Assembly (NCBI GenBank): GCA_019914945.1
Contig: CM034107.1
Location: 1-64,000, forward strand
Reading direction: 5' to 3'
Length of the DNA: 64,000 nucleotides
Source of the DNA: Typha latifolia
Lineage: Eukaryota > Streptophyta > Magnoliopsida > Poales > Typhaceae
Part shown: piece by piece, positions 1-11,889 of the stretch
How the letters are laid out: every line of letters starts with the position of its first letter
Position numbering within the stretch: position 1 is the first letter of the stretch
Position numbers and translations under genes: made by a program
Notes under the pieces: generated by a model
Database searches by the model: none
What the model was told of the DNA's origin: nothing
What the model saw: the letters and a program-made list of their open reading frames with translations, nothing else

Positions 1-589
1 AGGAATATGCTAAGCCTGAGGTATGTCATGCTTTATATGAAAGCTTGTCGATTCACACCTCACAGCTAACATGCATTGTATGATATATGGACAAGGTTCT
101 GTCGTTTTGTTATTTAGTATTTTTCCTCTGGGCAATATAATTTATTTAGACTCCCTTTTCATGTGCGTGAAGGTTGAGTAGCGATGGAACCTCCATTGAT
201 GTATGAATGTAGCTCGGGCAGAGGCGATCGGTAGCCTAAGAAAGACCCGGGCCTCTTCTAAGACTGGCCTGATTGGACCGTTCTGCCTACTGTAGACATA
301 TAATTTAAATTTAAGGACACTTTCAGTCCAACGTAATTTCGGATAGGCTTCGTTGTGGGGCCCACCACATGTTACAAAGTCAGCGGCGGTGGGCGGCGTC
401 ATCGGGTTTCGGCTGACTGTTCCCTGATACAGTTGTATGAGGTATGTTAACTACCGAAACCAGATCTATAAAAATAAAAAATAAAAAAACGAAATTAGAC
501 ATATAAAGCAGTCGGCAAATAGATCTGATTATAGAGAGAGATAAAAGGGAGTAAGACATCTGAATCGTCGAGAGAAGAGGCTATTCGGC
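1..589. other. Upstream region of the F-box gene
   Basis: No gene is supported here. A short A-rich stretch with a TATA-like run (ctataaaaataaaa, about 465-478) lies about 115 bases before the F-box start codon and could be its core promoter. A palindromic gtggggcccacca at about 354-366 resembles a TCP-factor/GGNCCC site; this is a motif match only. The 86-codon open frame on the minus strand in this interval looks like chance. Confidence 0.4.
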
Positions 590-1810
590 ATGGGTTTCCT
601 AGTTAAGGACGAAGACGACTACCGCCAGCACCAGCAGAAAACAAAGAATGAGGTGGGCGAGGCCTGTCTTCCATCGGTATGTCTGTACGGCGACATCCTT
701 GAGGCGGTGCTGTCTCACGTGCCGACCATTGACCTGGTGCCAGCCTCACGGGTGTCGAGGGAGTGGCGCGGCGCTGTCCGTTATGCTCTCCGGCGCTGCC
801 CTCGCCGTAGGCCGTGGCTCATCGTGCACCTCCAGAAGGCCCGGCTTTCCAGGGTTATCACCACCCACGCCTACGATCCCCACTCCCGCACGTGGCACCG
901 CATCCCCCACCACGCGCCGCCGCCCTTACTTCCTCGTGGACGCGAAGGCGGCCGACTCTACGCTCTCTCCCTCGCGCGGCTAGCCATCTCTGCCGATCCC
1001 TTCGGCGCCACGTGGCGTGAGATGGAGGCCCCGCGGGTGTGGCGTGAGGATCCTGTGGTGGCGGTGGTGGGACGCCGCGTGGCAGTGATTGGCGGTGCGT
1101 GCGAGCTGGCCCTGAACGTGGGCGAGGACGTGGGCGCGGCGGAGGTGCACAATCACAATGGATGGGAGGCGTGCGAGGCGATGCCGGCGGCCTTTAATGG
1201 GTCGGCGTCGGCCATGTGGCTGTCGGTGGCGGCTTCAGAACGGAGGGTGTACGTGGTGGAGAGGAAAAGCGGTTGGGCGAGCTGGTTCAATCCGGAGGCT
1301 GGGAGATGGGGCCCTACGCGCCAGCTTCTGGATACGAGCATCTCGGATTGGGCCATCGGACTGGGATGGTCCCCCGATCGCCTGCTTTTGGTGGGGGCCG
1401 GAGACGGAGACGGACGAGGTGGGGTGAGGGTATGGGAGGTGGAGGGGGAGACGCTGCAGGTATTGGATGATGATGGAGGACAAGTGATGCCAAGGGAGAT
1501 GGCAGAGCGGCTGTTTCCTCCTCTTAGTCCTGGAGAAGAAAGAGAATTTGCGTGTTCGATTGGATTGTGCAGCGCAGGGCGCGATGGTGGCTATATATTC
1601 AACAAGTCGGAACCGAGGAAAGGAACGGTGCTCTATGAGTTTGAACAAACGCTTGCTGCTCAGGAGAAGAGGACGATCATCCGGTGGGAATGGGTTCCTT
1701 ACGATCCACCAGCACCCGAGCTGAATTCGATAGATAGGCTCATCTTTGGTTGCTCTTCCGTCGGATTGGATGATCTCGTTGGTCTTCTTCCAAGTACTAT
1801 ATCAAAGTAG
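590..1810 (+). CDS. F-box/kelch-repeat protein (At1g23390-like)
   Basis: Single-exon gene for 406 residues. Residues about 31-65 form an F-box (L-x-G-D-I-L-E-A-V-L-S-H-V-P, then P-A-S-R-V-S-R-E-W), the segment that docks the substrate receptor to SKP1 in SCF ubiquitin ligases. The rest shows kelch-like blades: a D-P-H-S-R-T-W-H-R-I-P motif near 95, R-V-A-V-I-G-G near 165, and W-F-N-P-E-A-G-R-W near 235. Length and order match the small plant F-box/kelch group typified by At1g23390. The start is the first ATG of the open frame, and the 5' half is very GC-rich, as in many monocot genes. It converges on the minus-strand membrane protein gene that ends at 2283. Its target is unknown; family membership is secure, the orthology only likely. 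Confidence 0.9.
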   Translation: MGFLVKDEDDYRQHQQKTKNEVGEACLPSVCLYGDILEAVLSHVPTIDLVPASRVSREWRGAVRYALRRCPRRRPWLIVHLQKARLSRVITTHAYDPHSRTWHRIPHHAPPPLLPRGREGGRLYALSLARLAISADPFGATWREMEAPRVWREDPVVAVVGRRVAVIGGACELALNVGEDVGAAEVHNHNGWEACEAMPAAFNGSASAMWLSVAASERRVYVVERKSGWASWFNPEAGRWGPTRQLLDTSISDWAIGLGWSPDRLLLVGAGDGDGRGGVRVWEVEGETLQVLDDDGGQVMPREMAERLFPPLSPGEEREFACSIGLCSAGRDGGYIFNKSEPRKGTVLYEFEQTLAAQEKRTIIRWEWVPYDPPAPELNSIDRLIFGCSSVGLDDLVGLLPSTISK

Positions 1811-2282
1811 TGAATATAGATCAGTTAGCTAAATTAAACATAAATTCCGACGATTGTATACGTTTGCGAATCTCTGTTTTTCAATTGCAACACCAGTTTG
1901 TCCAAGTACTGTCTAAACCTTCCATTGTACTACACCTTCCATTTTCCTGTATGGGTTGGGTTACCTTTCCATTGCAACAGAACTTTTGGTGGAACCCTTC
2001 AACAAATTTAGCCCATGGAGATCCACAAAACATATAACATTTACAGATAAAATACAAATTTGGCTGTTCTTCTATTCCTATCCTTCAGTAATATGCAGTT
2101 CCTTTCTATAATCCGGGCCGACAACAAAGCATATATACATATGTATTATGTATTATTGCAAGCCTTGTGATCATCACTAGGAGTAGGTGACAGCCCTGAC
2201 ATCTTGATAGTACTTATATAGGAAAAGTTTAAAAAAAAAAAAAAAAGACTTTGGATGTCACAGGGCTGCTTTGTCAGCAACC
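1811..2282. other. Convergent 3' spacer
   Basis: This holds the two 3' untranslated regions of the tail-to-tail genes on either side. An A-run of about 17 lies at about 2229-2247. No gene is visible; the short plus-strand open frames lack codon structure. Confidence 0.5.
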
Positions 2283-5200
2283 TCACTTGGAGGAGAAAAT
2301 GGCCTCGAGGTCTTTGTACAAACCTTTGGATTTTGCTCTAAGCTCACCCTTTGTCTGGAAGTCCGCTGACGATGTTACAGAAGAGCTTCTAGTCCTCTTG
2401 CCGCTCCGAAATCCATTTCTCTGGTTCGTGCTACTCGAAGGGTCATTTGGCCCTCCTGCGTCTTCTCTAGTGAAGCTAGCCTTCGCCATCTCTCTCAGTT
2501 GTCTCAACCATGACCTCTCATTGGTGCCTGAACTCCTTTGCATCTGACCGTGGGGGGAAATCGTAAATCCTGCATCACCATCTCCAGAATTGGAAGATAA
2601 TTGCTCATTCAAGTCACTCAACAGTCTTGAAGGAAGCACGGTCAGTAAAAATCCTGTGACAACCGTCTTTAACCCCATAGAAAACGAGTTTTTGTCCGGG
2701 CTGAGCCAAAGAACTTGTAGGTACAATGCATACCATTCATTGATCATTTGTGCGGTAAACCCAACGATGAATACCACAATCATGAAGAAACCTACATTTC
2801 TCTCATCAGCATCCAGGAAATCCTTTTCAATGAGAAGAAAGCATGCAAATACAGCGACTTCACTAGCAACTGACATGATCTCCACAAGCTGTACCCTCTT
2901 CTTAATGAAGGGTTTCTTTAACACTAGGAAGAATAGTTGGAACGAGGTGATGGAGAGAACAATTATAGTCGGAAACTTGGAAGACCGGTTGGATGAGTAC
3001 GCTCCTGCCACTACCCCAAGAGTTACACGCTTGACACATTCCAGAAATGTATAGTAGATCCTGAGAATACCAAAGAGCTTCTGGATGAAGGGCGCTTCTG
3101 CATCCTCAGTTTCATCCTCAGAGGCAATGATTCGGTCAGCTTCAATTCTCCTTCCGTTCCCGCCACTAGATATCTGCGAAAGCATATACTTAGGTGGCCC
3201 TCGAAGGTCCTCAAATAATGGACCAAGTTTTGTTAGACAAACTGTGTTCTGCTGACCATTCCAAGTCCACTGGCCTCTTTTACCAGGACCTAAAGTCACT
3301 CGGATTATCTCCTGGTACCAGTGGTATTCCTGTCCTTCTTGATGAACTTCTTTGTACACAAGAAGTTTACCCATCATAATGCCCAGTGATAGGAACATAA
3401 GTAGAGATATTAGAAGAGAAGCAACAATGCCCAGCAATACAGTTCCAACTACAACACCTGCAGTACTTCCCCCTTAAGTTGAGAGAAGAAAAAAGATCTA
3501 TGTCAGCACTCAGAATTTCTCAGTAGAGCGAGAAAGTGATTTGATTGCGAAAAATGCACCGGAAAGAAGAGGATGCTGTTTTGAAGTTAAGGGGAGCTAG
3601 AGGCTAGATCTTCCACCTGCCATGTGGGCATCAAGCAGTAGCTAAATAAGACTATTACTATTGACAAGTTCCCTACCACTATTTTATATTTATCTCATGA
3701 GAAAGTTATTATGCAAAAACAAGGAAAGTTTCATGTATATTCCTTTGACCTATGCATAACCATGAAATCATTCTCTGTTGTATTACCCCTAATTACAGCT
3801 GCAGATGCTTGACAAGAACATGGCAAGGCAAGAAATATCAAGAATATTTCAAATCTTGGGAACACAAGTGCACCAACGTCCTTATGCTTTTCTGAGTTCT
3901 TCTTTCTTAGTCTGAAAGTGAAAATAACCACAGCATGCAGCAAAACCAAACCGCCACCAATAACAGCTAGCCAAAACATGTTTCTACCGAAAGAGTCCCA
4001 CCTGCAGCCATAGAAAAGCTTGATAGCTCTATACTTATTTGAAAGAAATAAATATCAAGAAACAAAGATATTTGAAGTAAATTAATGCTGTTGACTTAAA
4101 GTGAATGCAACAACCTTCTATCTCAGTATCTCAGTATATAGAAGAGTTAGTAAAAGAGGTGTGCACAAACACATAGTTCAGTAAGAGTGCAGGTGCTGTG
4201 CAATCACCATTTCATCATTTATCATAGGTTTTCATGTTTAAACAAAATATCAAGCTTGTATAAAAACTTAAGCACAAAAGATGATTTATCTGACGTCCAA
4301 TGAAGTTCTACCTACCCATGTAAATTTTGTGTATTACTGATAAATTCAGCCTGAGGTATCATATTCTGGTCCTGGAAGTACAAGTACCAAAAGAGAATTT
4401 TATTATCATATATCCATAATGCCTCTACTCTCTCATGGAAAGAGTTGCACTTTAAAATAAGCAGGAGCCGAACCTCAAAGAATGATCTGTATTCTAGTGG
4501 AGTTAACAGCTTTCCATCTAGAGAAGCTTCCATGTGCAGGTTTCTAGTAGTTATTCTCGAGGATCCCATAGTCTTCGGTTTGCTGCTTCCCTGTGACTTC
4601 GAGTATGCCACAACAGGAAGGGTTGAATATCCTGTAAATGAATCAGTAGCGGGGTCCTCCCAGGGAAGACCAAAGTATGGGATGATCCACTGTATACCCC
4701 TTGCAAATTCATAATATTCAATGGGCAAGTTAACTGCCAGCCATCTAGAAAGTGCAAAGACCTGGATATGTGATGCAATTCTCTGCATAATATCAACATT
4801 ATGTCAGTTCTAAAATGTGGTATTAGATCAAAGAAACCCAAATCTAGTTCCTCTAGTCTAGTAAATTGATAAAGAAAAGCAACTTCTTTAGAAACAGATA
4901 GTTTAATCATCTTTGAATTCATTAGTCTGATTAGAGTTCCAGTATTTATGGACTGTTACTGTGAAATAGAAATGTCATCTTCAGATTTTAGTTAACAAAT
5001 AACAATAGGTAGATCAATGATTCAAACAGTTTGTCAGCATACCAATAGACTTCTTGACGGCTCTGATATTATATGAGCAGCTGGTCTTGAGAAAGCTCCA
5101 GATGATACAAGTGATGAAGTTGAATAAGTGAGTAATGCTGCAACCATTGCAGTTGCTACAAAAGCTACAGTAGTAACGATAGAAACCACTGAAGATAATA

Positions 5201-8200
5201 CAGGTACGCTATCTGCATGTATCAAAACATGTTAGATATGACATACACCAATAATCATAACTTATGTTGAGAATAGAAGTGAAATTAAAGAACATTCCAT
5301 CATCAAAAGCATGACTATTGAGGTAGTGTACCATTGCATAAGCTCAAGATTTTGAATAGTCAACTTGACAGTTTATTCTCAGTAAAAATACACTTGGCGT
5401 ACAGTAATGTATGTAATGCTTATGAAACTTATAATTAAACAAAGTAATAGAATAAGCTTTAATTCAATGCAAAAGATACTACTCACCAACTACTCTAAAA
5501 GTTTAAGTTATTAGAGAACAATGATTTTTATATTTTATATTCTTACACTTCTCCTCACTTCTAAATTTGAAGTATTTTAAAAGACATTTAAATTAAATAG
5601 GTGGAGGTTTCATGTTTTTAAATAACGAAGTGAGTCTGACAGAATTTGAACTCAGAACCTCTGCTCTGATACCATAATAATTCACCAACTATTTTAAAAG
5701 ATTAAATTATTAAAGAACGGTAGTTTTATATTCTATAACAACCTTGAAGCATTAAAGTTGCAACTGTTTACAGCATTAGATGTTCTACAGCACGAACTGT
5801 GTGAAAAACTTGCTGTACATATTTTCCCAGCTGAATAAATTCATGGCTGTTTACAGCATTAGATGTCAGGTGAAATTTTATAAAACATTATTGAGAAAAG
5901 AGACATTTGCAATATAGTGAAGGGTCTTTGCAATTAATATTAGATCAATCACTGCCATCTTGGTGTATAACCACCAAATCTTTTCCTAGTACTTGAAAAG
6001 ATAAGTTAATATTGAGATTGTACATGAAGCCATCCAACGAAAAATGTTTCAAGCTTGAACTTCACATTAGTGCCATCAGGAACTAGATGTTAGGGAAGGA
6101 AATCAAGGAAGTCAGTGAAGGTTAAAACTAACCTTGTGCTGAGTTCCGCCTATCCAGAAAAAAATAAGAAGGTTGAGATATATGTCAAAATACCAAGGTC
6201 AATACATGCATTATCTATTGGCATTTTGTTTGAACTGTATTTGCATAATACATATATAGAATTACGTAATAATGATGGAATATGCAATATCTTCTGTAAA
6301 TCATAATGCAAGTTTGGAATAATCAATCAAGAAACAAATCCATTTGAAGGCCTGGATGACAGACGAGAGCCATCCAGGATAAAGAAGAGGAATTGCAGAC
6401 TCAAGTTTATAATATTACTATATTATAATAAATTCAAAACAGCAGCTTAGAAAACTTTGAACACTAGAAAATAGATCATACGTACAATGCCTCACTTGAA
6501 GACGATTTGATGCCAAATTACTGTTTCCAGCAAAATCCTGAGTAGTATTTTCAGCAATTTCTACTGATACAACTTTTTCATCAGCATGAACTTCTATAGT
6601 GTATATGCTTTTACTCTTTTCCTGGAATCTGAGAGAAACTAAAATGGCGTCATAATCAGCTTATATTCTGAAGAAATTTGCTTTAAATTATAAATTTTGC
6701 ATATATAAATATATCAAGAAATGAGATGTCTTGCCTTAGTAAGTGTCCTCCAGTAATCAAGATAGCTGAAGAATTGAAGTCAAAAATAGGCTTTACAAAC
6801 TTTATGAACACTGGTATAATATGTTCTCTGGTCCTCATTTTAGTTGTTGTTACCTTTACTGAAGGCCTCTGATCATCTGCCATTCAGTACACATCAAAAT
6901 GGAAGATTAATGAAGTCCATCATCATTGAACAATAGTATGCATTATCTAGGACTTACAAAAGTTCTAGATACAAATAAAATGGACGACAAAAATATAAAT
7001 GTCTAATGATCGAAAAAGGTTAGAACACCAAAATGAGTATTATCATATAGCATATACATCTTGTTTCTAATCAGCTGTTGATCTACAATGATTTGTTGAA
7101 TGGAGGTTTGACATAATTTCTCTTTAGGTGAGATGGCTAGATACATGCCTCATTTGGAAAGATTAATAACAAGGTTCCAAACCTCGATATCGAAATTAGG
7201 ATCGACTATCCGAAAAAATGATACATATCGGCCATCCATATCAGATCGGACTATTTTTAAATTACATAAAACTCTAAAGATTACTTGAAAATGCAAAAAG
7301 TTTTTTAAAAATTTAAAAAAATAATAAAAAATAAGAAAATAATTATTAATCACATATGAAGTCTAAAAACTAAAAAATACATTAACTTACTCAAAATTTT
7401 AATGAATACTATGTTGGCTTTCCCTTCTTTTTCTCTCTTTTATTCCCTCTCTCTCAATTACTGCCAAGGCAAAAAATAAATCTAATTTTTTCCTCTCTCT
7501 CCCTTCTCTTCCTCTCTTATACAATGCAAATTTTATTTTATTTTCATTTCTTCTCTCCCTTCTCTTTCTCTCTCTCTCTTCCTCACGAACTATCCATGTG
7601 GCTGAGAGCCCTCACAGCCTGGACTGTCACAAAGCAATTTTTTCTTTCATTTTTTCTTATTTCTTCTCTTTCTCCCTTCTCTTTCCCCTCTCTCTCTCTC
7701 TGTTAGTATGTTACTCCCTCTCAATCTCTTCCTCCTCTCACTCTCCACTCTCTCTTCTCTATTACTGTAGCAGAAAATCATAGAGGTTAAAAGAGAGGAA
7801 GAAAAAGAGAGGGAAAGGCTAGAGAGAGAAACGAGATAGATAGGGCAACGAAGAAAGAAGAAATAAAAAAAATCTAGAGAAAAGAGGGGGGGAGAAAGAA
7901 GAGAGAGGCAGAGCCCATACCGAGCAAGATCGGTTGATCTAACCGAAACCATAAATCGAGATCGGCCGAAACTTGGAACCATAACTAATAACACCCCTTA
8001 CGGACAAGTAAGAGTTAGGATGCCCTAGTAGGATATCCCAGAGTTAGGATGCCCTAGTAGGATATTATAAGGACTATCTTTAGAATTTATTCCTATAGGC
8101 AGCACCTCTCTCGGATAGTTTAGGGTTACCCCCCGGCATTTTGTTTTCTCTCTCCTCACAAAGTTGCGGCACCAGCCATCCATGCTCAAGGATTGAGGGG

Positions 8201-11200
8201 TGGAGTTAAGAGCTATTTTTGCTGGCATGGTGTGGTCAGATGTTGGCTTTGGGATCTTGGCATCCAGTCCCCTGCATGTAATAATCCTGTGAGGTGAGGC
8301 CCTATTGTCATCAAATATTTTCTATCCACTGCATAAATGTTATTGTAAATTTCAACCAACACATGCCTCATAAAATATAATAACATGTGATGACCGCTCC
8401 TCTGCTCACAAGGAAAAAAAGAATAAGATACTCAATCTTGATCAAGTGTCTGAAATCTTGCTTATCATATTAGTGAAAAAGATTCTAGCTTTCATGATGT
8501 TTCTCAAAGAAGTTTTTTTAACATTAAAAGTATTCTGAATATCAGTAGTATGCATCATAGAGTGGATAATGCACAAACTATATTTTTTTTAAATTTAAAA
8601 ATGATAAATTCATATTAAAAGGTAGAATATAACCATAAAGAAATGTGAATGGATCTAATGGAGAAACTGGAGTCCCCTGCCTGCTGATTATTGAACTTGT
8701 ATCACAATTTATAGTGACAATGGCCATATTTGAAGTATTCTTCACCTACAATAAGGAAAAGAACTTCAGAGTTTTATGGTTAAGTAGTTAATTACTTGAT
8801 ATAGTTGCCATGATAAAGAAAAATAACTCACTATGTAACCAAACCGGCGGTTCCCGTGACTGCTTCTGTTAGTTGGTATAACTATACCATTACTAGTTTG
8901 AAGAGCACCAAAAATTTCTGCAGATGAATTTAAGACAGGTTCTGAGAAAGACAGATAAATCTTTAGGTTCTTGTCATTGTTGGTTGCTTCAACTGCTCTT
9001 CTCTCCCCGTTAAGTTTAAGAAACTTTTTTGGGATGCTAGTTGTAATGTTTGAAAAAACATATCTCCGGTCTGAAAGTACAGAATAGCATGAGACACATA
9101 GTTAGAAACATCAACACAAGTGTTCATGTTAGTGTAGAGAGAAATACAAACAGAAGTCCTCCAGATGACAGTCCAAGTTCAGAAGCTGACTTAACCAACT
9201 AGATCTTTTTGTTTATCAACATATCGGACAAGTATTTGAAATCTTGAATAAGAAAAAACATGAAATGTTTATGAACTTGCTCTCCTGCGATAGATTGAAG
9301 TTTAGTCAGAGGGAATAATCATTGCAAAGTTTGGGCACCTAACAACATACTTGCATAGTATCTTAAGTATCTAACTGGAGATACTTAATAAGGTGCTTGC
9401 TAGTATAGAACACATTCTCCAACAATGAAAAAGAAAAGGAGGATGTTAGTTAGTTTATCCTTGTATTCTTTTGATAATTAGACAGTAGTAAGTTCATAGT
9501 TTACCTCAAAGGACAAGTATACATCTAGAAGGCACATAGTATTGCAACTGGCAACCATGTCTTGATGGCAAAATCATTCAATGGCAATTTGAATATAAGT
9601 TTGTGATATTAGTTCAGCAGATGGAATTTAAAATTTTAAACCAAAAGGACTAAGGTCAAAATGATATTCTCTAAAGTTGTAGAGGCAAACATATATAGTG
9701 TGTATTTTTTGAAACATAAGCAAGATATTTTTGAGGTACATAAGTATTGGATAATCCAAATTTTATATAAAGAACATTGCTTCAGCTGTCTCATATGTTA
9801 AAGTTGATGCATATGTCATACCGAAATGCAAAGTGAAACTTGAATTTGATGTTCTTGTAAACCTGTTTCCAGCAGCATCAGTACAGAAACTCCTATCCAT
9901 TACCAGTAGTAATCGACCGTACAGGATATCTGTGGGTATACCCACTATCAGTGAAAATTCCAGATCAGGCTGTAGAATCTTTAAGGTAGACGGAAGAATA
10001 TGGCCAGCTCCGTACACAAGAAGCTACAAAAAGAGATAAACATAGAAACATTCATATTTCCTTCAGTAAAGATCAATCTCATGTCTAGAGATCATTCTTA
10101 TTAGGTGAGAGAGAAAACACTAGAATAAGCAGAGTTTAATCCCGAAAATTAAACTTCAAAGGTTACTTAATACTTCCAAAGATAATTTTGTTTACTTCCA
10201 TAATTTAACAAGACTGCATACTCACATTGCAATGATTTTGGAAGCATCTAAATCCACCTCCGCCAGGGCAAGGTTCAGTAAAGGAAATATGCACTGAGAC
10301 ATTTGATGCACTTGTGAATGTAGATGCAGCTCTGACATGTGCAGTAGGAGCAACCGTGTCTACATAATGGGAGGACCAAATTAGGAAGTTTGGAAATACA
10401 TTTCTATAAACGGAACTCTCACAAGTAATAAAATTGGCAAGGTTCTCTAGTTCAAAAGGTTATGACAAACATGTAAATTTGGTTGATATTTGATCATCAT
10501 AACTGCTCTGTTCCCTGAATCTCAATCATCAGGTAATGAAAAAGCCATGTCCGCTTTTGGAGATTTGTAAATTAAGCAGTCCTAAGATCACTGATATAAG
10601 AAGTAGCATGGGGTGTATAAGCTTATAACTGACATGTATATCTGAGAAAGCTTAAATGTTTGTCAACACATGAGCATAGTTCAAGAAATAACAGACTTTC
10701 TAAGGCATACTCCAATGAGCAACCATAGACCATGAGGCTTATTCATTGATATAAGAATATGGAATGTCAATATACTTCTAGTAATAAGCCTTTTACGATA
10801 TATATGTTTTGCCTAATTTGTTCAGTTCAGCACTGGAATATTCATTGTGCAATCCTTCAATCTTAGTACTTTATCTATTACTTTGCCTAGAAGGCTAGAA
10901 CTAGAACTACACAAAAAAGGTATATTCACATTGCACAAGATTAATACATCAGAGGAGCATCTTTCTCTTTAAAGATGTAGTATAATATTTTTGTAATTTT
11001 CATGTTAGAATGGTATAATACTACAAAAATTGAAGAGGAAATAGAAAGGGATTTAGACCAATATTCCAGTGATAGCTATCACACCGAGCTCCTTGTGATC
11101 TATTTGCGCAGACCTCAAAAGTGTGGTTCCCATCATGTAAGCCCGAATATGTGACTTGTCTAGATTTGCAGTTCGAAGAATTGTAGTTGTCTAGCTGCAG

Positions 11201-11587
11201 CAATGGGCATATGGCAAAATTAGACAGAGGAGAAAACCGAAGTACATAACACACTGTGTGATGCAAGAATGCATGCAATGCGATAAGGAAGATATAGAAT
11301 CACACGCATAATGAAGAGATGAAAGCAACATGTTCAGGATGAATCAAGGAGGAGGGCGATGAACCAACCTTGCAGCTGACGCTACAGTTGCTACATAAAT
11401 CCCCATTCCTCCCCTCCCTAACCTCGAACACAAATGTAGCCGATGAGAAGGGTGAGAAGGAGCGAGGAGCCTTCAAAAATTGTATCGTGGCATGAGAAGC
11501 AGCATCAGCCCCAAGTATGAACACAAGAAGCCAAGAGAGCAGAGGGAGACGCAAGGGCATTCTCCACAAACACATCTTTCCGAACAA
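2283..11587 (-). CDS. Ig-like/TRP-like multi-pass membrane protein, 12 exons
   Basis: Exons on the minus strand: 11587-11369, 11194-11059, 10359-10226, 10023-9822, 9070-8832, 8745-8634, 6876-6735, 6628-6486, 5212-5043, 4782-4316, 4001-3787, 3472-2283; the phases fit and give 1122 residues. A signal peptide (about 1-29, P-L-L-S-W-L-L-V-F-I-L-G-A-D-A) precedes a cysteine-rich extracellular part. Repeats of a bacterial-type Ig-like fold follow at about 118-440: each has a V-x-I-S-F-T-E-P or similar strand, and one carries D-A-A-G-N. A hydrophobic segment lies at about 446-475, then an ectodomain-like stretch, and seven or so membrane segments between about 655 and 1010. The layout resembles TRP-like channel domains, and the tail (about 1010-1122) is Ser/Arg-rich and basic. 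This matches an uncharacterised plant membrane protein family; transport or channel activity is inference. Intron 7 uses a GC donor. Confidence 0.85.
5483..5740 (-). mobile_element. SMART/TRIM-like mini LTR retroelement, copy 1
   Basis: Two direct repeats of about 65 and 59 bases (5483-5547 and 5683-5740) bound an internal part of about 135 bases. Read on the minus strand, the first repeat begins TGTTATAGAATATAAAA and ends near TAGTTGGTGA, and is followed at once by TGGTATCAGAGC, the classic primer site for initiator tRNA-Met. A purine run (agaagtgaggagaag) precedes the second repeat. This is the layout of the very short SMART elements (FRetro129 type). It has no coding capacity. It lies in intron 8 of the Ig/TRP-like gene. 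Confidence 0.72.
7162..7992. mobile_element. Mutator-type non-autonomous element, copy 1
   Basis: The ends are inverted: ggttccaa at 7173-7180 and ttggaacc at 7973-7980, each within a longer imperfect inverted stretch containing tcgatatcg/tcgagatcgg. Flanking nonamers attaataac (7162-7170) and actaataac (7984-7992) match at 8 of 9 positions, the target-duplication size of Mutator-like elements. The interior is CT-rich and then GA-rich (about 7410-7900), has no coding sequence, and could fold on itself. A related copy is at 26318-26923. It lies in intron 6 of the Ig/TRP-like gene. Confidence 0.6.
7993..8290 (+). repeat. LTR-like fragment with a 29-base tandem duplication
   Basis: The 25-base unit beginning gagttaggatgccctagtag occurs at 8012-8036 and 8041-8065. 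What follows (tattcctataggcagcacctctctcgg, then a C-rich and CT-rich stretch) reads like the transcribed end of a Copia-type LTR. No partner LTR or internal domain is seen, so this could be a solo or truncated LTR. The assignment is tentative. Confidence 0.35.
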
Positions 11588-11688
11588 GAGATAGATTTCC
11601 TCTTGCCTCTAGGCCTTTAAGTGATTGTGAATGGGAACGGAACGATGAGGAGGAAGAAGTGGGGACAGCTGGGATCTTTTTCCTCTTC

Positions 11689-11690
<2 letters not shown>

Positions 11691-11723
<33 letters not shown>
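11691..11723. repeat. (CT)n microsatellite
   Basis: Uninterrupted CT dinucleotides about 100 bases upstream of the Ig/TRP-like gene start; in transcript orientation this is a GA tract in the probable promoter or leader. Confidence 0.95.
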
Positions 11724-11725
<2 letters not shown>

Positions 11726-11854
11726 GCGGCGTTCTCAATGCAGGAGTGAGGCCTGAGGAGTGAGGAGTGAGGAGTGAGGAGAGCAAGCAGGAACAAATGG
11801 TGATGGTAGTGAACTAGTGATACTGGTAATGAGATTAGTAGTAATGATGGTGTG

Positions 11855-11856
<2 letters not shown>

Positions 11857-11888
<32 letters not shown>
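11857..11888. repeat. (GA)n microsatellite
   Basis: Uninterrupted GA dinucleotides. With the CT tract at 11691-11723 it forms an inverted pair able to base-pair across about 130 bases, in the promoter region of the Ig/TRP-like gene. Confidence 0.95.

Positions 11889-11889
<1 letters not shown>

Noticed and set aside
2590..3054. 154-codon plus-strand open frame
   Set aside because: It is antisense to the last exon of the Ig/TRP-like gene, whose frame and splice phases are strongly supported.
5640..5680. tRNA-like signal (tgataccat, ttgaactcag)
   Set aside because: It is the primer-binding site and adjacent sequence of the SMART-like element on the minus strand; no cloverleaf forms.
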